From: Clostridiales bacterium
Lineage (GTDB): Bacteria; Bacillota; Clostridia; Oscillospirales; Oscillospiraceae
Direction of reading: 5' to 3'
DNA length: 56,791 nt
NCBI GenBank assembly: GCA_022764045.1
Contig: JALERU010000054.1
Coordinates: forward strand, 1-56,791
The notes beneath the pieces were generated by a model, which was not told the origin of the DNA, ran no database searches, and was given only the letters and a program-made list of their open reading frames with translations. Positions 41,992-50,506 of the stretch are shown piece after piece. The position numbers and the translations under genes are program-made. How positions within the stretch are numbered: position 1 is the first letter of the stretch; each line of letters starts with the position of its first letter.

Positions 41992-43710
41992 TCAGGGAAC
42001 ATAGCGCTCGGCCAGCTGGGTGACCTCCCCGTTTTTCACGGTGATGGTGTACAGTGGGGTCCGGGTGTTGAGGTCTTTGGCGAAGGTGGCCAGGTCGGTG
42101 TCCACCAGGCGCCAGGCATCGTTTTCCGGCGTCTCAAAGATCTGCTGGATGGCTTGGGGGATGATGGGATAGGTATGAGTTTCCGTTTCCGGATTATAGA
42201 TGTAATATCCGTTGGGCAGTTCTTCCTCCGAAATGCCAAGCCCTTCCAGCAGGGCGTCGTTTTCCGGGGAGGTCAGCCAGAAGACCTGGTCAAAGGTTAC
42301 GGTCCGGGCGGAGGGGTCCAGGGCTGTGATGTATCCTGTCAGGGTCAAGGTCGTGTCTGCACCGGGGAACAGGGAGGCCAAGGGCAGGGTGTACTGAGCC
42401 GGTCCCCTGAGGCTCGTATCCGCCATCACCGTAACAGAGGTCAGCTTGCCGTCTACGATCTTTCCTGTAGCCAGCAGGGAATAATAGCTCTGGGCCAGCC
42501 GGCCTGTATCCGCCGGAATATCGCCCCCGCTGTGCAGGTTGTACATGGTCCAGAGGAAGGCGGCGGTGTAGTCGTCGCCGGTGCGCAGGTCTTGATAGTC
42601 TGATATCTCATACCGCAGGCCCTCATAGTATGGGCTGTAGGCCGTGTCGAAAAGGGTGCTGAGGTGGTCAAAGAGCTGGGATTGCATCTCGGGGTCGGCG
42701 TCGGAGGAAAGCTCCGGGAGAGGGGCATTTTCCATCGAAGCGGGCTGCCCGCTGTCCTGGCTGGCATCCGGTGTCGGGTCTGTAGAGAGGCAGGCGGTCA
42801 AGGTCAAACACAGGGCCACGGCCACCACGGTGACCAGACAGGCTGGCTTTTTATACCGCATCATGTTCTCAATCCTTTCTTTGATGTCCCCCTGTCCGAA
42901 GGCAAGGGGGGTGAGGCGTCTGTCGGTGGAGAGCTGCAGGAGAGCAGTGGAATATTCGGCGCGGATGTCGCGGCCGGCCGTTTGCATCACTGCTTCGTCG
43001 CAGGACATTTCCATATCCCTTCCGGACAGGGCAAAGGCAAGCCACACAAGGGGATTGAACCAGTGCAGGCACAGGGCGGCAAAGGCGAGAATCCTGGTGA
43101 TGTGGTCGCCCCGGGCAATGTGATGGCGCTCATGGGCGATGATATAGGGGAATTCCTCCGGGAGGAGGGCAGAGGGCAGGTAGATCCTCGGGCGGAAAAC
43201 ACCCAGGACAAAGGGCGTGGGGATGTGATCGGCCAGAAAAACGGAACCCTCCAGAGGGATGGCCCCCACCAGCTTCTGGCGCAGGCGCATCAGTTTTACA
43301 AGGCCGTAGACTGCCATCGCCCCCACGCCGCCCAGCCAAAGAACGGCCCCGGCAGCGCGGAGAGAGACGGCGGGGGAAAGGCCCTTCTCCGGCGCGGGCT
43401 GCAGCGGGCCCTCCTGACCCTCGGCGGGGAGGGGCTCCGGGGCAGCCGGGTCATTTTCCGGGGGAAGCGTCTGGGGAGGGGGCTCCACCTGTCCCGTCGC
43501 CGCAGCCGGCATGGGGACCAGGCTGAAGAGGGAAAAAGCGGCAGGGAGGGAGACGGGACAGAGGAGCCGGAACAGCACCACGGCCCAGAGGACATAGGAG
43601 AAGATCTTCGGCGTTCGTTTTAACAGCAGCCGTCCCAGAAGCACACAGAGGATCGCGATGCTTGCGGTGACCGACATAGTCAGCACAGCCGAAAAGATCC
43701 CGGCGAACAC
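41992..43710 (-). CDS. BlaR1-type M56 membrane metallopeptidase/sensor
   Basis: 572 aa from GTG 43710 (RBS AAAGGAGGGGG), 1 nt after the repressor stop. N-terminal part has membrane segments near 5-27, 33-52 and 105-125 with a Pro/Glu-rich loop between, then the M56 zinc site HERHH (HExxH) in YIIAHERHHIARGDH near 190 and the family block LHWFNPLVWLAFALSGRDME and EMSCDEAV. A further membrane segment (CLVTVVAVALCLTLTAC, about 290-306) leads into a C-terminal domain of about 265 residues. That domain is not a beta-lactam-binding PBP domain by its motifs (no SxxK, KTG seen), so the signal is unknown. It should cleave the adjacent repressor when activated. Confidence 0.85.
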   Translation of the reverse strand: MFAGIFSAVLTMSVTASIAILCVLLGRLLLKRTPKIFSYVLWAVVLFRLLCPVSLPAAFSLFSLVPMPAAATGQVEPPPQTLPPENDPAAPEPLPAEGQEGPLQPAPEKGLSPAVSLRAAGAVLWLGGVGAMAVYGLVKLMRLRQKLVGAIPLEGSVFLADHIPTPFVLGVFRPRIYLPSALLPEEFPYIIAHERHHIARGDHITRILAFAALCLHWFNPLVWLAFALSGRDMEMSCDEAVMQTAGRDIRAEYSTALLQLSTDRRLTPLAFGQGDIKERIENMMRYKKPACLVTVVAVALCLTLTACLSTDPTPDASQDSGQPASMENAPLPELSSDADPEMQSQLFDHLSTLFDTAYSPYYEGLRYEISDYQDLRTGDDYTAAFLWTMYNLHSGGDIPADTGRLAQSYYSLLATGKIVDGKLTSVTVMADTSLRGPAQYTLPLASLFPGADTTLTLTGYITALDPSARTVTFDQVFWLTSPENDALLEGLGISEEELPNGYYIYNPETETHTYPIIPQAIQQIFETPENDAWRLVDTDLATFAKDLNTRTPLYTITVKNGEVTQLAERYVP

Positions 43711-43711
43711 G

Positions 43712-44071
43712 TCACCCCCTCCTTTCGTCGATGAATTTCTGCAGGGCGTCGATCTCCTGGTCAGAGAGTTTTTTTCGGGAGGAGAAGGCGGCCAAAAACC
43801 TTGGCAGGGAGCCCTCAAAGGTCTCTTGGACAAAGGTTTCGCTTTGCAGGGCGTAAAACTCGTTTTTGGACAGCAGGGAGCGGACAGTTCCGCCGTCGTT
43901 TTGGAAGAGCCCCCGCTGGCATAGACGCCGCAAAACGGTGTAGGTGGTGGATTTTTTCCACCGCAGCGCCTGCTCACACAGCTTGACCAGTGCGCCGGAG
44001 GATAGGGGTTCGTTGTCCCAGATGAGGTTGGCAAACCGGGTCTCGATGGGACCAAGGCGAATGTCGTTCAT
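43712..44071 (-). CDS. BlaI/MecI/CopY-family repressor
   Basis: 119 aa. Winged-helix repressor: LGPIETRFANLIWDNEPLSSGALVKLCEQALRWKKSTTYTVLRRLCQRGLFQ corresponds to the family helix-turn-helix and wing (consensus E.exVmxxlWe...hTvLxxLxxKGh), followed by a C-terminal dimer and protease-sensitive part. No metal-binding CxC tail, so not CopY. RBS AAAGGAGGC before ATG 44071. It should bind the palindrome at 44088-44132 that overlaps its own promoter and be inactivated by the M56 partner. Confidence 0.9.
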   Translation of the reverse strand: MNDIRLGPIETRFANLIWDNEPLSSGALVKLCEQALRWKKSTTYTVLRRLCQRGLFQNDGGTVRSLLSKNEFYALQSETFVQETFEGSLPRFLAAFSSRKKLSDQEIDALQKFIDERRG

Positions 44072-44087
44072 ATCGAAGCCTCCTTTT

Positions 44088-44132
44088 GGTCTACTTGCTG
44101 TAAACTTGATTTTAGTTTACAGCAAGTAGACC
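44088..44132 (-). promoter_or_regulatory. Operator: perfect 19-bp inverted repeat over the repressor promoter
   Basis: Arms GGTCTACTTGCTGTAAACT (44088-44106) and its exact complement (44114-44132) around a 7-nt centre. Each arm holds TACTTGCTGTA, similar to the TACA..TGTA boxes of BlaI. On the - strand the upstream arm covers the spacer and the -10, the centre holds the predicted start, and the other arm ends at the RBS. Confidence 0.85.
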
Positions 44133-44142
44133 GATTTGTCAA
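44114..44142 (-). promoter_or_regulatory. Sigma-A promoter of the BlaI/BlaR1-like operon
   Basis: On the - strand perfect TTGACA (44137-44142), 17-nt spacer, TAAACT (44114-44119), embedded in the operator palindrome. Confidence 0.82.
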
Positions 44143-44203
44143 GAGAAGCCATCAAAGTTGTAACGAAAAAAGGGACGAGGTGGACGCTGCCTCGTTTCTG
44201 ACG

Positions 44204-44243
44204 AACCATGCAGCAGCCACCCAGGGGTAGCTGCTGCATGGTT
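44204..44243. terminator. Hairpin downstream of the gene at 44270
   Basis: Perfect 14-bp stem AACCATGCAGCAGC / GCTGCTGCATGGTT with a 12-nt loop. No U tract on the - strand side, so termination is uncertain. Confidence 0.45.
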
Positions 44244-44269
44244 ACGATGTTTTTCTCGAACCGGCAGGG

Positions 44270-45076
44270 TCATTGACCTGCTTCCAGGGAAAACTGCCCT
44301 TCCGAGCCCGTCATGGCGTCGGTGCCGAAGGCGGCGGTGAAGTGGATGGTGAACTGGGCCTTGACCGAGGCGTAGGTCATCTCATCGACGATTTCATCCC
44401 GTTCCGAGGCTTCCTCGGATGCCCTTTGGAAGCGGTCAAAGTCCTCTGGGGTCAGCAGCCCGTATGTGCCGGTGAAGGTTCCATCAAACTGGCAGGCGGT
44501 GCCCACGAAGCAGACCATCGGCTCCAGGGTTCCGCTCCCCGACATGAAACCTCCCCGCCCGGAGAAGTCATCCGCGCCCTCTTTCTGGATGGCGCCGTAG
44601 AAACCGAAGGTGTTATAGTCGGCCAGATCGCCGCCGGTGTATTCCACGAAGACCAGGAAGTCCGGGTGCATCCCGTCGTGGGGCGTCTGGCTGAGAAAGC
44701 AGGTGTAGCGGAAGTGGTCGTCCTGAGCAGCATACCGGGTGTAGCCTGGGTTTTCCTCCAGGGAGAACCCTTCCAGATAGGTTCCCTCCATGTCAGCCTG
44801 GGAATAGAACTGGTAGGAGATCCAGGGCAGGTTAGGGTTATCGTTCTCGCCGCCGGGGGTGAGCGCCAGAAACAAAAACAGCGCAAGCAAAATCCCCACG
44901 AACACCCCTGCGCAGGTCAGGCAAAAGCGGAGAGGGGACCACAGAGGCTTCCCCGTGGCCTCGCCGGCCAGGCGGCGGTTGACCCACTTGGTGTAGATCC
45001 GCAGGTAGATGGCAACGCTTGCCACGGAAATGGCCGCCAGCACGGCCAGGAAAATCAAGCAGATGACACACAACAT
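44270..45076 (-). CDS. Uncharacterised two-segment membrane protein
   Basis: 268 aa. Not recognised. Two N-terminal membrane segments (about 3-27 and 49-73) with a basic loop between (YTKWVNRRLAGEATGKP), then an acidic extracellular domain of about 195 residues rich in aromatic and Gly residues (DLADYNTFGFYGAIQ; DFSGRGGFMSGSGTLEP). The C-terminal 50 residues are acidic. RBS GGGAGGGG before ATG 45076. The LytTR regulator gene ends 12 nt upstream, so the two are very likely co-transcribed. LytTR genes are often paired with small membrane proteins, but this one is larger than the usual DUF3021 type. Confidence 0.7.
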   Translation of the reverse strand: MLCVICLIFLAVLAAISVASVAIYLRIYTKWVNRRLAGEATGKPLWSPLRFCLTCAGVFVGILLALFLFLALTPGGENDNPNLPWISYQFYSQADMEGTYLEGFSLEENPGYTRYAAQDDHFRYTCFLSQTPHDGMHPDFLVFVEYTGGDLADYNTFGFYGAIQKEGADDFSGRGGFMSGSGTLEPMVCFVGTACQFDGTFTGTYGLLTPEDFDRFQRASEEASERDEIVDEMTYASVKAQFTIHFTAAFGTDAMTGSEGQFSLEAGQ

Positions 45077-45088
45077 AAGCGCCCCTCC

Positions 45089-45538
45089 CTACAGGCTAAA
45101 AAATGCTTTGAAGCTGTAGTAATAGCTTCGGGTCACATCCACCTTGGCCCCGTCGGTCATGGTCAGCAGAAACTTTGCCGACAGGGCCGGCTTGATGGAC
45201 TGGATGTGGTGGACGTTCACAATGACCGAGTTGCTCACCCGAAGAAAGTCCTTTGGGTTCAAAATGTTCTGCAAGCGAACCAGGCGTTCCGACAGCCGGT
45301 AGTCCTCCCCGCCGCTGTGGGCGAGGATTTCATGGCCCAGGCTCTCGATGAAGGTGACCTCCGCCAGCCCCAGGCGGACCAGGGCCCCATCCTGTTTGGC
45401 CATCAGGAAGTCTGGATGATCCTGGCGCTCGGTCAAAAGCAGCTCGGCGTTGTCGTCGATCACATGTCCCGACGCGATGAGTTCCTCTGCCACGGCGGCA
45501 TACCGTTTTTCACTGAGCAGTAGTTTGATTTTCAGCAT
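45089..45538 (-). CDS. LytTR-domain DNA-binding regulator
   Basis: 149 aa. The C-terminal 100 residues are a LytTR domain: EVTFIESLGHEILAHSGGED, YRLSERLVRLQNIL, and the strand/loop FLRVSNSVIVNVHHIQSIKP, ending SYYYSFKAFFSL. The N-terminal 45 residues are not a receiver domain (no acidic pocket). This stand-alone form is common in Firmicutes and is often autoregulated with a neighbouring membrane protein. RBS GGGGGAG before ATG 45538. No palindromic or tandem LytTR site was picked out in the 160-nt gap upstream. Confidence 0.9.
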   Translation of the reverse strand: MLKIKLLLSEKRYAAVAEELIASGHVIDDNAELLLTERQDHPDFLMAKQDGALVRLGLAEVTFIESLGHEILAHSGGEDYRLSERLVRLQNILNPKDFLRVSNSVIVNVHHIQSIKPALSAKFLLTMTDGAKVDVTRSYYYSFKAFFSL

Positions 45539-45649
45539 GGTTCTCCCCCTCTCCGGGATGTCCTGCTGTTATTTAACCATGGGGTGGAGGGCGGCGCAAC
45601 CCCTTTGGAACGGGTTGCACGGCAGGGACCATAACTTGCACAGGGAAAA

Positions 45650-45688
45650 GAAAGCCCTCCCATCCGTGGCTGGCGGATGGGAGGGCGC
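45650..45688 (-). terminator. Terminator of the nitroreductase gene
   Basis: 12-bp stem GCCCTCCCATCC / GGATGGGAGGGC with loop GTGGCTGGC, followed on the - strand by TTTCTTTTCC. Confidence 0.88.
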
Positions 45689-45697
45689 AGGGTGGGA

Positions 45698-46222
45698 TCA
45701 AAAGGTTTCGTAGTGGATCTTGCTCCGGTCCAGCTCCTCCAGGGTGTGGGCGGGGGGGTGGTCCGCCGGGATGCCCAGGGAGAGGATGGCCTCCAGGGCG
45801 TAATGGTCGGGCACGGAGAGGAGCTTCCGGCAGTATTCTTCGGTGGAGCCGCCGTCCTCGGTCTGGCGCAGGCGGCCCTGAATCCAGCAACTGCCCAGGC
45901 CCAGGTGGTGGGCGGTCAGGTGCATGTTCAGCATGGCGATGGAGCAGTCCTCGGTCCAGACGTCGGTTTTGGTGGTGTCGGCGAAGACCACCACCGCGGC
46001 CTTGGCCCCGGCCAGCATCCTGGCCGAGCCCTGGCGGCAGTGGGAGAGGGCCTCCAGGGTGACGGGGTCTTGGACCACCACCAGGTCCCAGGGCCGGCGG
46101 GCCCGGCTGGCGGGGCCGATGATCCCTGCGGTGACCACAGCCTCTAATTTCTCCTTGGGGATGGGGTCCTGGGTGTATTTGCGGATGCTCCGGCGGGTGA
46201 GCAGCAGGTGCAGAAAATCCAT
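45698..46222 (-). CDS. Nitroreductase-family flavoprotein
   Basis: 174 aa. FMN-binding RRSIRKYTQDPIP at the N-terminus, PWDLVVVQDP near 44-53, and the C-terminal block 'LGLGSCWIQG' with 'AILSLGIPADHPP' as FMN/phosphate contacts. Typical of small clostridial nitroreductases that use NAD(P)H to reduce quinones, nitro compounds or unknown substrates. No ferredoxin domain. RBS AGGAGG before ATG 46222. Monocistronic: own promoter at 46264-46292 and terminator at 45650. Confidence 0.93.
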   Translation of the reverse strand: MDFLHLLLTRRSIRKYTQDPIPKEKLEAVVTAGIIGPASRARRPWDLVVVQDPVTLEALSHCRQGSARMLAGAKAAVVVFADTTKTDVWTEDCSIAMLNMHLTAHHLGLGSCWIQGRLRQTEDGGSTEEYCRKLLSVPDHYALEAILSLGIPADHPPAHTLEELDRSKIHYETF

Positions 46223-46263
46223 GTCGAGGTTCCTCCTGGCTTGTTTGGGTTTGGAATGCTATT

Positions 46264-46292
46264 ATCATAGCATGGCTCCCTCCCACCCGCAA
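46264..46292 (-). promoter_or_regulatory. Sigma-A promoter of the nitroreductase gene
   Basis: On the - strand TTGCGG (46287-46292), 17-nt spacer, TATGAT (46264-46269). Confidence 0.6.
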
Positions 46293-46306
46293 GGTGAGAT
46301 TTCCCG

Positions 46307-46335
46307 TTGCAAAACGGGCAGGGAGTTGCTATAAT
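46307..46335 (+). promoter_or_regulatory. Sigma-A promoter of the smc-ftsY operon
   Basis: TTGCAA (46307-46312), 17-nt spacer, perfect TATAAT (46330-46335). Predicted leader of about 100 nt contains a GCCGGC/GCCGGC dyad (about 46370-46400). Confidence 0.75.
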
Positions 46336-46443
46336 AAAATGAATCATGCTATTTTGGAAAAACTGGGTCTGCCGGCAGCGCCCTTGCTGTGGGCCGGCGG
46401 CCTGTGAAGTGATTCTGGCTGGTGAGAGAAGGGGGCGAAAACC

Positions 46444-49400
46444 TTGCGGCTGAAATCATTGGAACTGCAAGGGTTTAAGTCCTTCCCGGATCAAACCATT
46501 CTCACCTTCGACCACCCCGTCACCGCCATCGTGGGGCCCAACGGCAGCGGCAAGTCCAACCTGTCTGACGCCATCCGGTGGGTGCTGGGGGAGCAGTCGG
46601 CCAAAACCCTCCGGGGCGGCAAGATGGAGGACGTGATCTTCGGCGGTGCCCAAGCCCGGCAGCGGCAGGGCTTTGCCCAGGTCACCCTCACCCTGGAGCA
46701 GTGCCAGGGGGTGTTTCCCGGCGGCGGCCAGGAAGGGTCGGTGACCCGGCGCTACTACCGCTCCGGCGAGAGCGAATATCTCATCAACGGCAAGCCCGTC
46801 CGCCTGCGGGATGTCAGCGAGCTTTTCATGGACACCGGCCTGGGGCAAGCGGGCTATGCCCTCATCGGCCAGGGGAGGATCGACGAGATCCTCTCGGCCA
46901 AGAGCATCCAGCGGCGTGAGATCTTTGAGGAGGCGGCGGGCATTTCCCTCTGCCGCCACCAAAAGGAGGAGACCCGGCGCAAGCTGGAGCGCACCCAGGA
47001 AAACCTGACCCGCATCGGGGACAAGCTGGAGGAATTGGAGCTTCAGCGGGCCCCCTTGCAGGCCCAGGCGGAAAAAGCAAAAGAGTACCTGGCCCTGCGG
47101 GAGGAGCTGCGGGTGCTGGAAATCTCCCTGTGGATGGCCCAGGCCGACCGGCAGCGGGCCAGACGGGAAGAGCTCCAGACCGACTGCGACACCGCCCAGC
47201 GGGAGCTGGCCGCCTGCACCCAGGAGGCCGACCGGCTGTACGCCCGAGGAGAGGAACTTCTTGGGAAGCTCCGAGAGGAGCAGGCCCGGGGCGAGCGCCT
47301 GCGGGAGACCGCCCAAAGCAGTGAGAACGACCTGCGGGACAGCCGCCAGCGGATGGAACGCTTGGGAGACCGCATCCGCGCCAACGACCTGGAGAGCCAG
47401 CGGCTCCGGGAAGAGATCGCCCAGCAAGAGGGACGGCGGAGCCGGATGGAAGCCGACCTGCGCCGCCAGGAAGGGCGGCTGCGGGAGCTGCAAGCCCAGG
47501 AGGCCGCCTTGAAAGAAAAGCTGACCCAGGCCCAGGCCCAGTGGGAGCAAACCCAGGCCCGGGCCCAGGAACAGACCGCCGCCTGGCAGGAGGCCCTGCA
47601 ACGGGATCAGGAGGCCTTGGCCGCCTGCCGCCGCCGGGAACAGGCGGCGGAGGAAGCGTGGATGTCCCTTCGAGGGGCGGAACACAACCTAACTTCCCGG
47701 CTCACCCTTTTGGGGGAGCTGGCCCGACAGGAGGAAGGCTATGCCAAGGGGGTCAAAACGGCCATGCGCGCCGCCCGGCGGGGGGACCTGTCCGGGGTGC
47801 TGGGGCCGGTGGGAGAGCTGTTCCACGTGGGCGCCCGGTACACGGTGGCCCTGGAGACCGCCCTGGGCGGGGCCCTGCAGCATGTATTGGTAGAGGACGA
47901 AGAGGCCGGCAAGGCTGTGCTTCGCCTGGTAAAGCAACGAGACGGCGGACGGGTCACCTGTCTGCCCTTAACCGCCCTCCGGCCCGCCCATTTGCGGGAG
48001 GAGGGAATCGAAGAAGAACCCGGTTTTCTGGCCGTGGCCTCAGACCTGGTGGACTGCCAGGAGCGGGTCCGCCCTGCCGCCCTCTCCCTGCTGGGGCGGA
48101 CGGTGGTGGTGGACACCCTGGACCACGGCGTCCGCCTGGCGAAACTGCGGCGCTACCGGTTCCCGGTGGTGACCCTGGCGGGGGAGATCCTCCGGCCTGG
48201 GGGCTCCATGACCGGCGGGTCGGTGAACCGGAAAGGGGGCATCCTCTCCCGGAGCGCCGAGGAGGAAGAACTCCGCAAAAAACGGACCCAGGCCCAGGCC
48301 GCCCTGGAAGAGGGAAAGATGGCCCTGGACCGGGCAAAGGAAGCGGCCCTGCAGGCCGCCCGGCGCCTGGAAACCCGGCAGGCTGCCGGCCCATCCGCCT
48401 GGGAGGACGACTGGACCCAAAAAGCCCAGGAGGATAAACGCTTGGCCCTGCGGGAAGCATTGGCGGGGATTCAGGGGACCATGGGGGCTTTTCCCCCTCT
48501 CTTTGCCCAGCTCAGGGAGCAGTTGGCCACGATCCGGGAGGACAAAGCCCGGCAGGAGGCTCTGCTTGCAACCTATGACCGGCAGAACCAGGATCTGAAC
48601 CGGGAGATCGCCCAGCTGGAAGAGAAGACGGCGGCGCTGGAAGAACAGCGCGGGACCCTGTCGGCGGCGCTGGACCGAAACACCCGGGAACGGCTGGCCC
48701 TGGAAAAGGCCCGGAGCGAGGCCGACCGGGCGGCTCGGGCGCAAAATGACTTGCAGCTCCGTCTCCAGCGGGAGAGCGCGGCGCTGGAACAGAAAAGGCT
48801 CCAGGCCGCCCTGGAGGAAAAACGCCTCATCGACCGCCTGTGGGACACCTATGGCGTGACCCACCAGAAGGCCCTGGAGATCCAGGTTCCCATCGAGGAC
48901 CCGGCCCAGGCCCAGCGGCGGGCGGCCCAGCTCAGTCGGGCCATCCAGGCCTTGGGAACCGTTAACCTGGGGGCGGTGGAGGAGTTTCAACGGGTGGAGG
49001 AGCGGTATGGCTACCTCAACGACCAAAAGAACGATGTGGACACCGCCCGGCGGGAGCTGGAACAGGTGATGGACGGGATTACCGCCGAAATGGAGGAGGT
49101 ATTCCGCCGGGAGTTTGCCCGGATGCAGCAGGCCTTTTCCGAGACCTTCGCCGATCTCTTCGGCGGCGGCCGGGGGAGCCTGTGCCTGGAGGATGAAAGG
49201 GACGTGCTGAACTGCGGCATTGCCATCCAGGCCCAGCCCCCGGGCAAGACCCTGCGGTCCATCAGCCTCCTCTCCGGGGGCGAGCGGGCCCTGGTGGCCA
49301 TTGCCCTGTATTTTGCCATTTTGAAGGTACACCCCACCCCCTTCTGCGTGGTGGATGAGATCGAGGCCGCCTTGGACGAGGCCAACGGGGCCCGGTTCAT

Positions 49401-49578
49401 CCGCTACCTGCGCTCGGCCGCCGGCCAGACCCAGTTTTTGCTCATCACCCACCGGCGGGCCACCATGGAAGCCGCCGACGTGCTCTATGGAGTCACCATG
49501 GAGCGCCAGGGGGTCAGCCGGGTGCTGAAGCTGGATCTGGGCCAGGCGGAGGAATTGCTGGGGTCAGAGATCAAATAG
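46444..49578 (+). CDS. smc: Chromosome segregation protein SMC (short form)
   Basis: 1044 aa from TTG 46444 after GAAGGGGG. Head: LELQGFKSFPDQT, Walker A GPNGSGKSNLSDAIRWVLGE (about 32-51); C-terminal signature LLSGGERALVAIAL (about 943-956) and Walker B FCVVDEIEAALDEANG. Two coiled-coil arms (about 170-430 and 605-880, Glu/Arg/Gln/Ala rich) flank a hinge at about 432-600 (GVLGPVGELFHV; ALGGALQHVLVEDEEAG; RPGGSMTGGSVNRKGG). Bacterial SMC is normally near 1190 residues, so about 140 residues are missing, spread over both arms. All catalytic motifs are intact. It organises and segregates the chromosome with ScpA and ScpB. Confidence 0.95.
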   Translation: MRLKSLELQGFKSFPDQTILTFDHPVTAIVGPNGSGKSNLSDAIRWVLGEQSAKTLRGGKMEDVIFGGAQARQRQGFAQVTLTLEQCQGVFPGGGQEGSVTRRYYRSGESEYLINGKPVRLRDVSELFMDTGLGQAGYALIGQGRIDEILSAKSIQRREIFEEAAGISLCRHQKEETRRKLERTQENLTRIGDKLEELELQRAPLQAQAEKAKEYLALREELRVLEISLWMAQADRQRARREELQTDCDTAQRELAACTQEADRLYARGEELLGKLREEQARGERLRETAQSSENDLRDSRQRMERLGDRIRANDLESQRLREEIAQQEGRRSRMEADLRRQEGRLRELQAQEAALKEKLTQAQAQWEQTQARAQEQTAAWQEALQRDQEALAACRRREQAAEEAWMSLRGAEHNLTSRLTLLGELARQEEGYAKGVKTAMRAARRGDLSGVLGPVGELFHVGARYTVALETALGGALQHVLVEDEEAGKAVLRLVKQRDGGRVTCLPLTALRPAHLREEGIEEEPGFLAVASDLVDCQERVRPAALSLLGRTVVVDTLDHGVRLAKLRRYRFPVVTLAGEILRPGGSMTGGSVNRKGGILSRSAEEEELRKKRTQAQAALEEGKMALDRAKEAALQAARRLETRQAAGPSAWEDDWTQKAQEDKRLALREALAGIQGTMGAFPPLFAQLREQLATIREDKARQEALLATYDRQNQDLNREIAQLEEKTAALEEQRGTLSAALDRNTRERLALEKARSEADRAARAQNDLQLRLQRESAALEQKRLQAALEEKRLIDRLWDTYGVTHQKALEIQVPIEDPAQAQRRAAQLSRAIQALGTVNLGAVEEFQRVEERYGYLNDQKNDVDTARRELEQVMDGITAEMEEVFRREFARMQQAFSETFADLFGGGRGSLCLEDERDVLNCGIAIQAQPPGKTLRSISLLSGGERALVAIALYFAILKVHPTPFCVVDEIEAALDEANGARFIRYLRSAAGQTQFLLITHRRATMEAADVLYGVTMERQGVSRVLKLDLGQAEELLGSEIK

Positions 49579-49590
49579 GAGGGATTCTCC

Positions 49591-50457
49591 ATGGGATTGT
49601 TCAATAAGATTAAGAAGCTCAATATTTTCTCCGGCCTGTTCTCGGTGGACGAGGAATTCTTCGAGGAGCTGGAGGAATCTCTCATCCTCTCCGACATGGG
49701 GATGGATACCACCGTAGAGGCGGTGGAGAAGCTGCGGGAGCGGGTGAAGGAGCGAAAGCTCAAGGACCCCGAGGAGGTCAAGGCCTGCCTGCGGGAGATT
49801 TTGGTGGAGATGCTGGAGGTGGGCGACACCGCCCTGGACCTGTCCCAGAAGCCCGCTGTGGTGCTGATGATCGGGGTCAACGGCGTGGGGAAGACCACCA
49901 CCATCGGCAAGCTGGCCAACGCCTTGAAGGCCCAGGGCAACCGGGTCCTTCTGGCCGCCGGGGACACCTTCCGGGCGGCCGCCGCCGACCAGCTTTCCAT
50001 CTGGGCCGAGCGGGCCAAGGTGGAGATTGTGAAGCACGAGGAGGGGTCCGACCCCGCCGCCGTGGTCTTCGACGCCATGAACGCCGCCCGGGCGCGGCGG
50101 GTGGACGTGGTCCTGGTGGACACCGCCGGACGGCTGCACAACAAGCAGAACCTGATGAATGAGCTGAACAAAATCAGCCGGGTCATCGACCGAGAGGGGC
50201 AGGCCAGCTCCAAAGAGGTCCTGCTGGTTCTGGACGCCACCACCGGCCAGAACGGCCTGATCCAGGCCAAACAGTTCGGCCAGAGCGCCGGGATCACCGG
50301 CATCGTTCTCACCAAGCTGGACGGCACCGCCAAGGGCGGTGTGGTCCTGGCGATTGCCAAGGAGTTGGGCGTGCCGGTGAAGTACGTGGGCCTGGGAGAG
50401 GGCATTGATGATCTCCAGCCCTTTGACGCTGTGGCCTTTGCAGAGGCCCTGATATAA
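49591..50457 (+). CDS. ftsY: Signal recognition particle receptor FtsY
   Basis: 288 aa. NG domain only, without the long acidic A domain of E. coli FtsY. GTPase motifs: G1 GVNGVGKTTTIGKLA (about 92-106), G2/G3 DTFRAAAADQL and VDTAGR (about 178-183), G4 TKLDGTAKGG (about 247-256), and the closing GLGEGIDDLQPFD. It docks the SRP-ribosome complex at the membrane. RBS AGGAGG before ATG 49591, 12 nt after smc; the smc-ftsY order is standard in Firmicutes. Confidence 0.97.
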   Translation: MGLFNKIKKLNIFSGLFSVDEEFFEELEESLILSDMGMDTTVEAVEKLRERVKERKLKDPEEVKACLREILVEMLEVGDTALDLSQKPAVVLMIGVNGVGKTTTIGKLANALKAQGNRVLLAAGDTFRAAAADQLSIWAERAKVEIVKHEEGSDPAAVVFDAMNAARARRVDVVLVDTAGRLHNKQNLMNELNKISRVIDREGQASSKEVLLVLDATTGQNGLIQAKQFGQSAGITGIVLTKLDGTAKGGVVLAIAKELGVPVKYVGLGEGIDDLQPFDAVAFAEALI

Positions 50458-50506
50458 AATAGGATGTACTATTTCTTGAAAAAGCAAGGAATGGAAAGGA
50501 GCAGAC

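Noticed and set aside
44204-44243. 14-bp hairpin as a member of the 3-nt-loop palindrome class
   Set aside because: The loop is 12 nt and it sits directly behind a gene, so it is more likely a 3' end hairpin.
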